Positions 25,454-36,127 are shown, counted from the first letter of the stretch. The stretch is DNA of 64,000 nucleotides from Paraburkholderia solisilvae (GCF_902859875.1 NZ_CADIKF010000032.1:1-64000), one strand, 5' to 3'. Numbers and translations are program-made. The notes: generated by a model from the letters alone, not told the origin.

Positions 25454-25489
25454 TCTGCCCGCTTTAGTCTGCCCGCTTTAGTCCGCCCG
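25448..25489. repeat. Three 14-bp tandem repeats that include the MazG-like stop codon
   Basis: CTTTAGTCTGCCCG occurs twice and then as CTTTAGTCCGCCCG. The TAG in the first copy is the stop codon of the preceding gene. Related CCGGCCC/TTTTAG fragments continue to about 25530. Confidence 0.85.
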
Positions 25490-25630
25490 TTTTCACCGGC
25501 CCTTTTAGCGCGCCAGCCGGCCCGCTTTTAGCCGGCCTTCGTACGCACCACTTTCGTTGAAGCCAACCGCGATGCTAAAAATCGCGCGATTTGTTCCATT
25601 TTTGCTCGTCTATCATCCACCCGTTACAAG

Positions 25631-25675
25631 CTGACATATAAACGCCGCCTGACTGTCATCGACCGCAACTAGAAT
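25631..25675 (+). promoter_or_regulatory. Pho-box promoter of ugpBAEC
   Basis: CTGACAT (25631-25637) and CTGTCAT (25653-25659) are direct repeats exactly 22 bases apart, twice the 11-bp PhoB period. The second is followed after ten bases by TAGAAT (25670-25675), a fair -10. This is the known geometry of PhoB-activated promoters, where the box replaces the -35. It lies about 155 bases before ugpB, the expected PhoB target. The remaining gap to ugpB holds no other recognised element. Confidence 0.7.
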
Positions 25676-25831
25676 CGCGCGACCTCGATTCGCGCACATC
25701 CGCGCAGGCGACCCATCGCGCATGGGAGCGCAGCAAGCGTTGAAGCGCTAACCCTGGAGTCACGCGGCGTGGGACTCGCGTACGCGCTAACGCCGAACTC
25801 CGATTGATTCGCCGCACACAGGAGACACTCG

Positions 25832-27166
25832 ATGCATCGCAAGCCGCTCTTCCGTTCGTTGTCCGTCGCCGCCACGGTCGCGCTCGCCGCAGCAAGCGTG
25901 AGCCCCAGCGCGCAAGCCGCGACTGAAATCCAGTTCTGGCATGCGATGGAAGCCGCGCTCGGCGAACGCCTGAACGACATCGCCAACGACTTCAACCAGT
26001 CGCAAAGCGACTACAAGATCGTGCCGGTCTTCAAGGGCAGCTACGACCAGACGCTGGCCGCCGGCATTGCCGCCTATCGCAGCGGCAATGCGCCGGCCAT
26101 CCTCCAGGTCTACGAAGTCGGCACCGCGACGATGATGCAGGCGAAGAAAGCCGTCATCCCGGCCTACGATGTCTTCCGGCAAGCCGGCGTACCGCTCGAC
26201 GAAAAAGCGTTCGTGCCGACCATCGCGAGCTACTACAGCGACGCGAAAACCGGCCATCTGATCTCGATGCCGTTCAACAGCTCGACGCCGGTGCTGTACT
26301 ACAACAAGGATGCGTTCAAAAAAGCCGGCCTCGACCCGAACCAGCCGCCGAAAACATGGGCTGAAGTCGAGGAAGACGCGAAGAAGCTGAAGGCGTCCGG
26401 CATGTCGTGTGGCTATTCGTCGGGCTGGCAGAGCTGGATCCAGCTCGAAAACTACAGCGCATGGCACGGCGCGCCGTTCGCGACGAAAAATAACGGCTTC
26501 GACGGCCTCGATGCGCAGCTCGAATTCAATAAACCGCTGCAGATCGCACACATCCAGTTCCTGCAGAACATGGCGAAGGAAGGCACGTTCACCTATGCGG
26601 GACGTAAGGACGAACCCGTATCGAAGTTCTATAGCGGCGATTGCGGCATCATCACGAACTCGTCGGGCTCGCTCGCCACCATCCGCAAGTATGCGAAGTT
26701 CAATTTCGGCACCGGCATGATGCCGTATGACCCGAGCGTCAAAGGCGCACCGCAGAACGCGATAATCGGCGGCGCAAGCCTGTGGGTGCTGTCGGGCAAG
26801 GATCCGGCCGTCTATAAGGGCGTCGCGAAGTTCCTCGCGTATCTGACTTCGCCGCAAGTCGCCGCGAAGTGGCATCAGGACACCGGCTACCTGCCGGTCA
26901 CCACCGCCGCATATCAACTCACGCAGCAGCAGGGCTTCTACGACAAGAACCCGGGCAGCGACACCGCGATCAAACAGATGCTGAACAAGCCGCCGCTACC
27001 GTACACGAAGGGTCTGCGTCTGGGCAATATGCCGCAGATCCGCACGGTGATCGACGAAGAACTCGAAGACGTGTGGGCGCAGAAAAAGTCGCCGAAGGAC
27101 GCGCTCGATTCGGCCGTCTCGCGTGGCAACGACCTGCTGCGCCGCTTCGAAAAGGCCGGCAGTTAG
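25832..27166 (+). CDS. ugpB: sn-glycerol-3-phosphate ABC transporter substrate-binding protein
   Basis: A 444-residue periplasmic binding protein. A Sec signal peptide (MHRKPLFRSL...AQAA) ends near residue 30, and the mature protein begins TEIQFWHAMEAALGERL, typical of UgpB. Further family segments are FKGSYDQTLAAGIAAYRSG, PFNSSTPVLYYNKDAF and YSSGWQSWIQLENYSAWH. It delivers glycerol 3-phosphate or its diesters to the UgpAE permease. The ATG at 25832 follows AGGAGAC. It is first in ugpBAEC, downstream of a Pho-box promoter. Confidence 0.96.
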   Translation: MHRKPLFRSLSVAATVALAAASVSPSAQAATEIQFWHAMEAALGERLNDIANDFNQSQSDYKIVPVFKGSYDQTLAAGIAAYRSGNAPAILQVYEVGTATMMQAKKAVIPAYDVFRQAGVPLDEKAFVPTIASYYSDAKTGHLISMPFNSSTPVLYYNKDAFKKAGLDPNQPPKTWAEVEEDAKKLKASGMSCGYSSGWQSWIQLENYSAWHGAPFATKNNGFDGLDAQLEFNKPLQIAHIQFLQNMAKEGTFTYAGRKDEPVSKFYSGDCGIITNSSGSLATIRKYAKFNFGTGMMPYDPSVKGAPQNAIIGGASLWVLSGKDPAVYKGVAKFLAYLTSPQVAAKWHQDTGYLPVTTAAYQLTQQQGFYDKNPGSDTAIKQMLNKPPLPYTKGLRLGNMPQIRTVIDEELEDVWAQKKSPKDALDSAVSRGNDLLRRFEKAGS

Positions 27167-27202
27167 GCATAACCGCGTACGTTCCGTTCGAGGCGATCTT
27201 CG

Positions 27203-28087
27203 ATGGAAAAACGTTCGACTTTCGGCGCCGGCCTGCTGCCTTATCTGCTCGTCGCGCCGCAACTGCTCGTCACGCTGGTGTTCTTCGTCTGGCCCGCCGG
27301 CGTCGCGTTGTGGCAGTCGACGCAAACGCAGGACGCATTCGGCACGTCGAGCGAATTCGTCGGCCTCGCGAACTTCCGGCAGCTGTTCGGCGACCCGCTT
27401 TATCTGGCGTCGTTCAATACGACGTTGATCTTCAGCGCGCTCGTCACGGTGAGCGGCCTCGCGATCTCGCTGCTGCTCGCCGCGTGCGCGGACCGCGTCA
27501 CGCGCGGCGCGAAAGCGTACCAGACGCTGCTGATCTGGCCGTACGCGGTCGCGCCGGCCATCGCCGCGGTGCTGTGGGCGTTCCTGTTCAATCCAAGCAT
27601 CGGGCTTGTCACGTACGCGCTCGCGAAAAATGGCATCGTGTGGAATCATGCGCTGAACCCCGGGCAGGCGATGTTCCTCGTCGTGCTCGCCTCCGTGTGG
27701 AAGCAGGTCAGCTACAACTTCCTGTTCTTCTACGCCGGGTTGCAGGCCATTCCGCGCTCGCTGATCGAAGCAGCCGCCATCGACGGCGCCGGTCCGGTGC
27801 GGCGCTTCTTCGGCATCGCGCTGCCGCTGCTGTCGCCGACGAGCTTCTTTCTGCTGGTCGTGAACCTCGTCTACGCGTTCTTCGACACGTTCCCGATCAT
27901 CGATGCGGCAACGGCCGGCGGCCCCGCGCAAGCGACCAAAACGCTGATCTACAAGATCTTCACCGAGGGCTTCCAGGGGCTCGATATCGGCAGTTCGGGC
28001 GCGCAATCGGTCGTGCTGATGCTGATCGTGGTCGCGCTGACCGTCGTGCAGTTCCGCTTCATCGAACGCAAGGTCCAATACTCATGA
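27203..28087 (+). CDS. ugpA: sn-glycerol-3-phosphate ABC transporter permease UgpA
   Basis: A 294-residue inner-membrane permease with six predicted helices. The coupling loop EAAAIDGAGPVRRFFGIALPLLSP is the EAA motif that contacts the ATPase. The first helix begins LPYLLVAPQLLVTLVFFVW. The ATG at 27203 is 36 bases after ugpB and the stop overlaps the ugpE start by four bases (ATGA at 28084-28087), indicating translational coupling. Confidence 0.96.
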   Translation: MEKRSTFGAGLLPYLLVAPQLLVTLVFFVWPAGVALWQSTQTQDAFGTSSEFVGLANFRQLFGDPLYLASFNTTLIFSALVTVSGLAISLLLAACADRVTRGAKAYQTLLIWPYAVAPAIAAVLWAFLFNPSIGLVTYALAKNGIVWNHALNPGQAMFLVVLASVWKQVSYNFLFFYAGLQAIPRSLIEAAAIDGAGPVRRFFGIALPLLSPTSFFLLVVNLVYAFFDTFPIIDAATAGGPAQATKTLIYKIFTEGFQGLDIGSSGAQSVVLMLIVVALTVVQFRFIERKVQYS

Positions 28088-28929
28088 TCGAAAATCGACG
28101 TGGTTTCGATCTCTTCTGTCATGCGGTGCTGGTGATCGGCGTGCTGCTCGTCGTGTTTCCGGTGTACGTCGCGTTCTGCGCGGCGACGATGAACGAACAC
28201 GAAGTGTTCAGCGTGCCGCTGTCGCTCGTGCCGAGCACGCATCTGTTCGAGAACCTCGCAACCGTCTGGCGCCACGGCAGCGGCAATGCGGCGGCCCCGT
28301 TCGGCCGGATGCTCGTCAACAGTCTGGTGATGGCGCTCGTCATCTCGATCGGCAAGATCGCGGTGTCGATCATTTCCGCGTTTGCCATCGTGTTCTTCCG
28401 CTTTCCGTTCAGGAATCTCGCGTTCTGGCTGATCTTCGTCACGCTGATGCTGCCGGTCGAGGTACGCATCTTTCCGACCGTGCAGGTGGTGTCGTCGCTG
28501 CATCTGACCAATACCTATGCGGGCCTCACGCTGCCGCTAATCGCCTCCGCGACAGCGACGTTCCTGTTCCGCCAGTTCTTCATGACGCTGCCCGACGAAC
28601 TGATGGAGGCGGCGCGCATCGACGGCGCGGGAGCGCTGCGCTTTTTCCTGGACATCGTGTTGCCGCTGTCGAAAACCAATATCGCGGCACTGTTCGTGAT
28701 CACGTTCATCTACGGCTGGAATCAGTATCTGTGGCCGATCTTGATTACAAACGACGCGTCGCTGATGACCGCGGTAATCGGTATCAAGAGCATGATCGCG
28801 TCCGGCGACACCGCGACCGAATGGCATCTCGTGATGGCCGCGACGCTGCTCGCGATGCTGCCGCCGCTCGTCGTCGTGCTGGCGATGCAACGCTGGTTCG
28901 TGCGCGGTCTCGTGGATGCGGAAAAATAA
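28084..28929 (+). CDS. ugpE: sn-glycerol-3-phosphate ABC transporter permease UgpE
   Basis: A 281-residue permease pairing with UgpA. The EAA loop is MEAARIDGAGALRFFLDIVLPLSK and the periplasmic segment includes MNEHEVFSVPLSLVPS. Six hydrophobic helices are visible. The ATG at 28084 overlaps the ugpA stop as ATGA. It is followed by ugpC after 15 bases. Confidence 0.96.
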   Translation: MIENRRGFDLFCHAVLVIGVLLVVFPVYVAFCAATMNEHEVFSVPLSLVPSTHLFENLATVWRHGSGNAAAPFGRMLVNSLVMALVISIGKIAVSIISAFAIVFFRFPFRNLAFWLIFVTLMLPVEVRIFPTVQVVSSLHLTNTYAGLTLPLIASATATFLFRQFFMTLPDELMEAARIDGAGALRFFLDIVLPLSKTNIAALFVITFIYGWNQYLWPILITNDASLMTAVIGIKSMIASGDTATEWHLVMAATLLAMLPPLVVVLAMQRWFVRGLVDAEK

Positions 28930-28944
28930 CGAAAGGCACAACGC

Positions 28945-30033
28945 ATGGCTGCCCTGACACTGAAAGGCGTAAAGAAAACCTACGACGGCAAGCAGTTCGT
29001 GCTGCACGGCATCGATGCGCAGATCGGCGACGGCGAATTCGTCGTGATGGTCGGTCCGTCGGGCTGCGGCAAGTCGACGCTGCTGCGGATGGTCGCCGGG
29101 CTCGAACGCATCAGCGAAGGCACCATCGCGATCGACGCTCGCGTGGTCAACGACCTCGAGCCGAAGGACCGCAACATTGCGATGGTGTTCCAGAACTACG
29201 CGCTGTACCCGCATATGACGGTCGCGCAGAACATGGGCTACGCGCTGAAGATCGGCGGTGCGGATCGCGCAACAATCGAGCGCCGCGTGCAGGCCGCCGC
29301 GCAGATTCTCGAACTCGAACCGCTGCTGTCACGCAAACCGCGCGAGCTCTCCGGCGGCCAGCGGCAGCGTGTCGCGATGGGCCGCGCGATCGTGCGCGAG
29401 CCCGCCGTGTTCCTGTTCGACGAGCCGTTGTCGAACCTCGACGCGCGGCTGCGCGTGCAGATGCGGCTCGAGATCCAGCGGCTGCATGCGCGCCTCGCGA
29501 CGACCAGCCTCTATGTGACGCACGATCAGATCGAAGCGATGACGCTCGCGCAACGGGTGATCGTAATGAATCGCGGCGTGGCCGAGCAGATCGGCGCGCC
29601 GACCGATGTCTACGAGCGGCCGGCGACGGTGTTCGTCGCGAGCTTTATCGGCTCGCCCGGCATGAACCTGCTGGAAGGCCGGGTTGCCGATGACGGCGCG
29701 ACCTTCGACGTGGCGGGCAATGGGCCGCGGCTCGCACTTGCCGATGTGCGGTGCATCGGACGCGAGGTGGCGGCCGGTCGCGAGTGGGTGCTCGGCATCC
29801 GGCCGGAACATCTGACGCCGGGGCAGCCGGGCGCAGCGCAGGCCATCTTGACGGTCGATTCGTGCGAACTGCTCGGCGCAGACAACCTCGCGCACGGGCG
29901 CTGGGGCACGCACGATGTGACCGCGCGTTTGCCGCATGCGCATCGGCCCGCGGCCGGTGACGCGCTTGCGCTCTCGCTGCCGCCGCAACATCTGCATTTC
30001 TTCGATCCGGCCACGGGACGACGCGCGAACTGA
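28945..30033 (+). CDS. ugpC: sn-glycerol-3-phosphate ABC transporter ATP-binding protein
   Basis: A 362-residue ATPase of the MalK/UgpC class. Walker A is GPSGCGKSTLLRMV, the Q-loop is FQNYALYPHMT, the signature is LSGGQRQRVAMGRAI, Walker B is VFLFDEPLSNLDA, and the H-loop is YVTHDQIEAMT. A C-terminal OB-like (TOBE) regulatory domain runs from about residue 240. It is the last gene of ugpBAEC and converges on the GDPD gene. Confidence 0.96.
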   Translation: MAALTLKGVKKTYDGKQFVLHGIDAQIGDGEFVVMVGPSGCGKSTLLRMVAGLERISEGTIAIDARVVNDLEPKDRNIAMVFQNYALYPHMTVAQNMGYALKIGGADRATIERRVQAAAQILELEPLLSRKPRELSGGQRQRVAMGRAIVREPAVFLFDEPLSNLDARLRVQMRLEIQRLHARLATTSLYVTHDQIEAMTLAQRVIVMNRGVAEQIGAPTDVYERPATVFVASFIGSPGMNLLEGRVADDGATFDVAGNGPRLALADVRCIGREVAAGREWVLGIRPEHLTPGQPGAAQAILTVDSCELLGADNLAHGRWGTHDVTARLPHAHRPAAGDALALSLPPQHLHFFDPATGRRAN

Positions 30034-30215
30034 CGGCAGCCTCGGGACCTGGCGATTTCATCGGTGCCTGACGTGTGGCATGCCGTGTGCCCCACGTCAC
30101 GCGTCACGCATGCGGCCGGCGTCGAACCGTGTTTGAAAACGTTGTCGACGACTCGCTTTGAAAATGCGCGTTGAGCGCGTCGAGCAAATTGAACATGTCA
30201 GTCAGCGATGGATGT

Positions 30216-31211
30216 CTATCGAGCGCCGCCACATTCGACCGCCTGATGCTGTGCATCGCGCGAGGCCGCGGCGAGCGCGTCCCGAATCGCCGACATCTGC
30301 TTCGGCGAATCCGACAACACCGCGTCGACGCCGAGACACGCCATCGCGCGATAGTCGTCGGCGCTATTCACCGCGATCGCGACGATATGCACGTCAGGTT
30401 GCTGTTTGAAGCAGGCCACGGTGGCAGGTGTCCACAGTGTCGCGGTGACTTCCGAACGGCCTTCGCCGAGCGTGAATTGTTCCGATATCTGCAATGCGCG
30501 GCGCAGTTCAAAAGCCGTCCACGTATGCGACGCCGGCGCATCGCTGCAATCGCCGGCGAGCATCGCACGCAGCAGGCGCAGACGCGTCGCATCGCGCGAC
30601 TCGAACAGGTGCGCCTGCGGATAGGCGGCGAAGCTGCGTTGATATGCGTCATCGGTCGAATAGATCGTCACGCGCGACCAGGCGTGCTCGTCGGTCAGCA
30701 CCCGCGCGACGGCCTGGGCCTGCGGCTCCGCCGGCAACGCCTTCATGTCGAGGATGACCGGCATGGCCGCCGGGATGGTGCGCAGCGCTTCACGCAACGT
30801 CGGAACGGGCGCGGACGTCGTCCGGTACGGATACGTGACATGGCCGTCGGCGCCGGCCACCTTGAAGGTCCAGCCCGCATTGACGCGAGCCAGTTCCGCC
30901 GCGGTGTGCGCCGATACCGGCCCGGTGGCATCCGTCAGCACCGACAGATCGGCAGGGCGATACAGCACCGGCACGCCGTCCGCGCTCAGTTGAACGGTGA
31001 GCCAGATCGCATCGGCACGGTTGGCGATCGCGAGCCGGATGGCCGCGAGTGTATTTTCCGGCGCATCGCCCGTGCCGCCGCGATGCGCGACGATACGCGG
31101 CAGCGACGCGGCCGCCGCGCTTTCTGATGGCGGCGCCGCGGAGCCTGCGCCGCAGGCCGACACCAGCAATACGGCTGATAGCGCGGACGCCGCGCACAAC
31201 GATCTGAACAC
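30216..31211 (-). CDS. Glycerophosphodiester phosphodiesterase family lipoprotein
   Basis: A TIM-barrel phosphodiesterase of about 331 residues with a lipoprotein signal: the GTG at 31211 gives VFRSLCAASALSAVLLVSAC, with the lipobox LVSAC. The catalytic start RIVAHRGGTGDAPENTL contains the conserved HRG and ExT. The usual next acidic pair of GDPDs (E-x-D after the first strand) reads WLTVQLSADG here, so a metal ligand is altered and activity is uncertain. The downstream HD in 'HDxxL' reads YRPADLS, also atypical. Upstream in-frame starts exist but fit the signal peptide less well. The gene converges on ugpC and may feed or sense the Ugp substrate. Confidence 0.75.
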   Translation of the reverse strand: MFRSLCAASALSAVLLVSACGAGSAAPPSESAAAASLPRIVAHRGGTGDAPENTLAAIRLAIANRADAIWLTVQLSADGVPVLYRPADLSVLTDATGPVSAHTAAELARVNAGWTFKVAGADGHVTYPYRTTSAPVPTLREALRTIPAAMPVILDMKALPAEPQAQAVARVLTDEHAWSRVTIYSTDDAYQRSFAAYPQAHLFESRDATRLRLLRAMLAGDCSDAPASHTWTAFELRRALQISEQFTLGEGRSEVTATLWTPATVACFKQQPDVHIVAIAVNSADDYRAMACLGVDAVLSDSPKQMSAIRDALAAASRDAQHQAVECGGAR

Positions 31212-31324
31212 GTGGATTCTCGCTTTGAAAAGTGAAAGAGTAAGCACGAGTCTATGAGGCGCGAAGGTAGACGGGTCGTTGTATATCATTACGGGCGCCG
31301 CTTTTACTCGAACAACACGAAAAA

Positions 31325-31630
31325 ATGACAATCAGGATTGCGCGTCAACCGGTGCGTGCGCTGCATCGTCTGATCGCGGCGAGCGTGCTGCTCTTCGCGA
31401 CTTCGGCGTTCGCGTATCAACCGCCTGCCGGCACGCCGGATGAGGCGGACCTCAGCAACCACAACACGTATCGCAACAGCGACGCAGACACGGTCCACGC
31501 GCCCGCGCGCTCACGTTCGGGCAAGGCGCCCGAAGGCGCGAGTGCGCGCTGCCGCGACGGCACATACAGCTTCAGCCGCCATCGCAGCGGCACCTGTTCG
31601 CGCCACGGCGGCGTGGACGCGTGGCTTTGA
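31325..31630 (+). CDS. DUF3761 secreted protein
   Basis: A 101-residue protein with a clear Sec signal (HRLIAASVLLFATSAFAYQ, cleavage near residue 30). The C-terminal RCRDGTYSFSRHRSGTCSRHGGVDAWL is the signature of DUF3761: two cysteines likely forming a disulfide, and the SRHGGV..W end. Function is unknown; such proteins are periplasmic or secreted. The ATG at 31325 follows a run of A residues with no strong ribosome binding site. It is divergent from the GDPD gene and followed by an 8-bp repeat array. Confidence 0.82.
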   Translation: MTIRIARQPVRALHRLIAASVLLFATSAFAYQPPAGTPDEADLSNHNTYRNSDADTVHAPARSRSGKAPEGASARCRDGTYSFSRHRSGTCSRHGGVDAWL

Positions 31631-31997
31631 ACGCTGAGGCCGGGCGGCGGCGTGGCGGCGTGTCGTCGTGTCGCCGTGTCGCCGTGTCGTGGGCTCGTAG
31701 ACTCATGGCCTCGCGGTCGCACGCTTGCGGCATCGCACCGGTTGCCGTTGCCGCGCCCGCGCCAGCAAGCGCGAAGTACAATGGCACGTCCTCCCGCCGC
31801 GCGCCGCGGCCGCTGCATCGTACGAGTGAAGCGTCGCGTACCGACACGCAGCAGCGGCGCCGTGCACGGGAGCCGGTCACAGCCCGTCAACGCACGCAGC
31901 CAGGTCGTCGGCCGATGCGGCCGCGCTGTGCCACTCACCCCCCGCTGCCCGCCCGGCGTCGCGCCGGCCGGCGGCATCAACGCCCAAATGCAAGCAA
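31631..31997. repeat. Intergenic region with four 8-bp repeats (31660-31691)
   Basis: GTGTCGTC, GTGTCGCC, GTGTCGCC and GTGTCGTG follow one another at 31660-31691, 30 bases after the DUF3761 stop. A TACAAT at 31777-31782 may be the -10 for ettA, giving a leader of about 210 bases, but its -35 is poor. Nothing else is seen in this gap. Confidence 0.6.
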
Positions 31998-33665
<1,668 letters not shown>

Positions 33666-33674
33666 GGGTTGTTA

Positions 33675-33772
33675 CGCGGGTCGCGGGTCGCGGGTCGCGG
33701 GTCGCGGGTCGCGGGTCGCGGGTCGCGGGTCGCGGGTCGCGGGTCGCGGGTCGCGGGTCGCGGGTCGCGGGT
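33675..33772. repeat. Fourteen perfect 7-bp repeats after ettA
   Basis: CGCGGGT is repeated 14 times without error, beginning nine bases after the ettA stop. The 451-base gap (33666-34116) otherwise shows only scattered GC-rich sequence and the ribosome binding site of the next gene. Such perfect arrays are prone to slippage and should vary between isolates. Confidence 0.97.
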
Positions 33773-34116
33773 CACTTGGTGCTCGGTGCTTGGCGGTGCG
33801 CGGTTGGCTACGCGCGGTCGAATGCTGGCAGGTTGGCGACCGAGGCTGCGTCGTGTCTGCAGTGACGCGGTACGCACCATGTCGCTGCCGCGCGTTTGCC
33901 TGCCCGCGATCAACGAACAACGAACAAAATGATTAGCGGCCCGCGGTCGGCAACCGGCCGGCCGGTGAAAATCGCACCGCTCACCAACGGCATGACGTTT
34001 GCTGCGCCACGCTTCGTAGCTGGCGACTTTATTGATGGCGATCCGGTTGGCGGCAAGCCCCAACGAAACTCACCGAATACGCGACCGCCACGCGGGTACG
34101 GTCACGAGGAGGCGGC

Positions 34117-35247
34117 ATGACGATGTCGGTTGGCAAGCGCGTGATGATCAGCGTAATCGCGATCGTCGTCGTCCTCGTGGTCGCCGCGCTTGCCGGCCTG
34201 TACTTCGTGCAGCACGAAGTGAAAGAACGCGTCATTGCGGCGCTCGGGCCGCTTGGCAGCGCTGAACATATCGACGTCGGCTTCCGCTCCATCCGGCTCA
34301 CGAATGTGCGCCTGATTGCGCCGCAAGACTGGCCGGCGCCGGACACACTGCGCGCCGCGCAAATTACGCTTGTGCCGGATCTGCACGATGCGCTCACGCG
34401 GCGGCGCCTGCATCTGCGCGAAGTCGTGGTCAGCAATTTCACGCTGACCGCGCTACGCAAGCAAAACGGCACGATCGAGTTGCTGCCGAACCTCAGACAA
34501 TCGGTGAGCAACGCGCCGCCCGCAGCGAGCGCGCCCGCAGCGCCCGCCCCGCTGCCCGCGGAAAAACTGATCGATCACATCCGCTTCGAACGCGGCACAT
34601 TTGATTTTTACGATCGGATGGTCAGCCAGCCGTCGTACAAGGTCAGCGTGACCGACGCGAACGCGAGCGTCGATCACATTCATCTGCCGGATCTCACCGA
34701 GCCGACTTCGCTGTCGGTGACGGGCTCGATCAAGGGACCGGAACACACGGGCCAGGTCACGTTCGGCGGCTGGATCAAGATCGCCAACAAGGACTCGCAG
34801 CTTACGACCACATTGCGCGGCGTCGATGTCGTGATGCTCGACCCGTATCTGCTGAAAAAGGCCGGCACGAAAGCGCGCGTGACCGGCGGCACCGTCGATC
34901 TGAACGTCGAATCGACGGTGCGCGACTATCACCTGCATGCGCCTGGCACGGTGACGCTGCATCATCTGCAACTCGCCGAGTCGGATAACCCGCTCGACAC
35001 GTTTCTGTCGATTCCGACGCGCGCCGCGGTCGCTGCGCTGAAAAACCATGGCGACGAAATCACGCTGCATTTCGTGCTGGACGGCAATCTGCGCGACCCG
35101 AAGTTCAAGCTCAACGAAAGCCTGATGACCGAACTGCGCACGAATTTCGCAAAGGCGCTCGGCGTGAGCGCGGAAGGCGTCGCGAAGGGAGCGGGCGATA
35201 CGGTAAAGGGCCTCGGCAATGCGCTGAAGAATCTGCTGGGGCAGTAG
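34117..35247 (+). CDS. AsmA/DUF748-like envelope protein
   Basis: A 376-residue protein anchored by one N-terminal transmembrane helix (VMISVIAIVVVLVVAALAGLYFV). The rest is beta-rich and periplasmic, with strands such as FRSIRLTNVRLIAPQDWPAPDTLRA, VSNFTLTALRKQNGTIELLPNL, HIRFERGTFDFYDRMV and SLSVTGSIKGP, the pattern of DUF748/AsmA-like proteins involved in outer-membrane lipid transport or assembly. A Pro/Ala linker lies near residue 135. The ATG at 34117 follows AGGAGG. No operon partner is evident. The family function is inferred. Confidence 0.8.
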   Translation: MTMSVGKRVMISVIAIVVVLVVAALAGLYFVQHEVKERVIAALGPLGSAEHIDVGFRSIRLTNVRLIAPQDWPAPDTLRAAQITLVPDLHDALTRRRLHLREVVVSNFTLTALRKQNGTIELLPNLRQSVSNAPPAASAPAAPAPLPAEKLIDHIRFERGTFDFYDRMVSQPSYKVSVTDANASVDHIHLPDLTEPTSLSVTGSIKGPEHTGQVTFGGWIKIANKDSQLTTTLRGVDVVMLDPYLLKKAGTKARVTGGTVDLNVESTVRDYHLHAPGTVTLHHLQLAESDNPLDTFLSIPTRAAVAALKNHGDEITLHFVLDGNLRDPKFKLNESLMTELRTNFAKALGVSAEGVAKGAGDTVKGLGNALKNLLGQ

Positions 35248-35290
35248 GCGCGGGCGCCTGGTTTGGCTAGCCGCGAGACGGCGCGGGCGT

Positions 35291-35416
35291 CGGTTTGCCT
35301 TGTGCGGTTTGCCTTGTGCGGTTTGCCTTGTGCGGTTTGCCTTGTGCGGTTTGCCTTGTGCGGTTTGCCCGATGCCGTTTGCCCGATGCCGTTTGTTTGG
35401 TGCGGTTCGCCCAATG
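35291..35416. repeat. Nine 14-bp tandem repeats, five identical and four diverged
   Basis: Five identical CGGTTTGCCTTGTG units (35291-35360) are followed by four variants ending in CGATG, TTGGTG or CAATG. The gradient from identical to diverged copies suggests recent expansion at the left end. It lies 43 bases after the DUF748-like stop, in a convergent gap. Confidence 0.95.
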
Positions 35417-35503
35417 CGGTTGCCGGGCACCGCCTTGCCGCACAAGTAGCGCGTCACTCGTGCGACATGGACAGTGTTCGAAACAGCGCTCGAATCAATC
35501 CGG

Positions 35504-36127
35504 TCAAACAGGCAAACCAAGTTCACGCAGTTTCGCTTCGGTCTGCGCGGCGCTCGTGTGATGCACGCCGTGCCAGCCCAATGCACTCGCCGCTTCGGCG
35601 TTTTTCAGGTTGTCGTCGATAAACACGAGTTCATGCGGTGCGACGCCCGGCAGGTGCGCTTCGATACGCTCGCGCATCATCGCGAAGATCGCCGGGTCCG
35701 GCTTCACCAGCTTCACGCGCCCCGATACGACGATGTCGCGAAAGCGCCGCAGCACCGGAAAGTTCTCCCACGCGTACGGGAATGTCTCCGCCGACCAGTT
35801 CGTCAGGCCGAAGAGCGGCACCCCCGCGGCCTCGAGTTTGTCGACGGTCGCGACACCATCGTGCAGCACGCCCGCAACCATCTCGTGCCAGCGCTCGTAG
35901 AACGCGCGAATCAGCGCCTCATGCTCGGGAAACCGCTCGACCAGTTCCGCGGTGCCCTCAGCGACCGGCTGACCGCCGTCCTGGCGAATCACCCAGTCCA
36001 TCGTGCACACATTGTCGAGAAACCACTGACGCTCGGTTTCATCGGGAATCAATGTGCGGTACAGGTACTGCGGACTCCAGTCGATCAGCACGCCGCCGAA
36101 ATCGAACACGACTGCCTTGATGGTCAT
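35504..36127 (-). CDS. HAD superfamily hydrolase (haloacid dehalogenase-like)
   Basis: A 207-residue HAD phosphatase. Motif I is VVFDFGGVLIDW, motif II LTNWS, motif III Lys in VKLVKPDPAIF, and motif IV VFIDDNLKNAEAA. The helical cap sits between motifs I and II. The layout resembles HAD-IA proteins such as YihX or epoxide hydrolase N-domain-like phosphatases, which act on sugar phosphates; the substrate is unknown. The ATG at 36127 follows a GGAG box. A degenerate repeat array separates it from the upstream pepP gene. Confidence 0.88.
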   Translation of the reverse strand: MTIKAVVFDFGGVLIDWSPQYLYRTLIPDETERQWFLDNVCTMDWVIRQDGGQPVAEGTAELVERFPEHEALIRAFYERWHEMVAGVLHDGVATVDKLEAAGVPLFGLTNWSAETFPYAWENFPVLRRFRDIVVSGRVKLVKPDPAIFAMMRERIEAHLPGVAPHELVFIDDNLKNAEAASALGWHGVHHTSAAQTEAKLRELGLPV

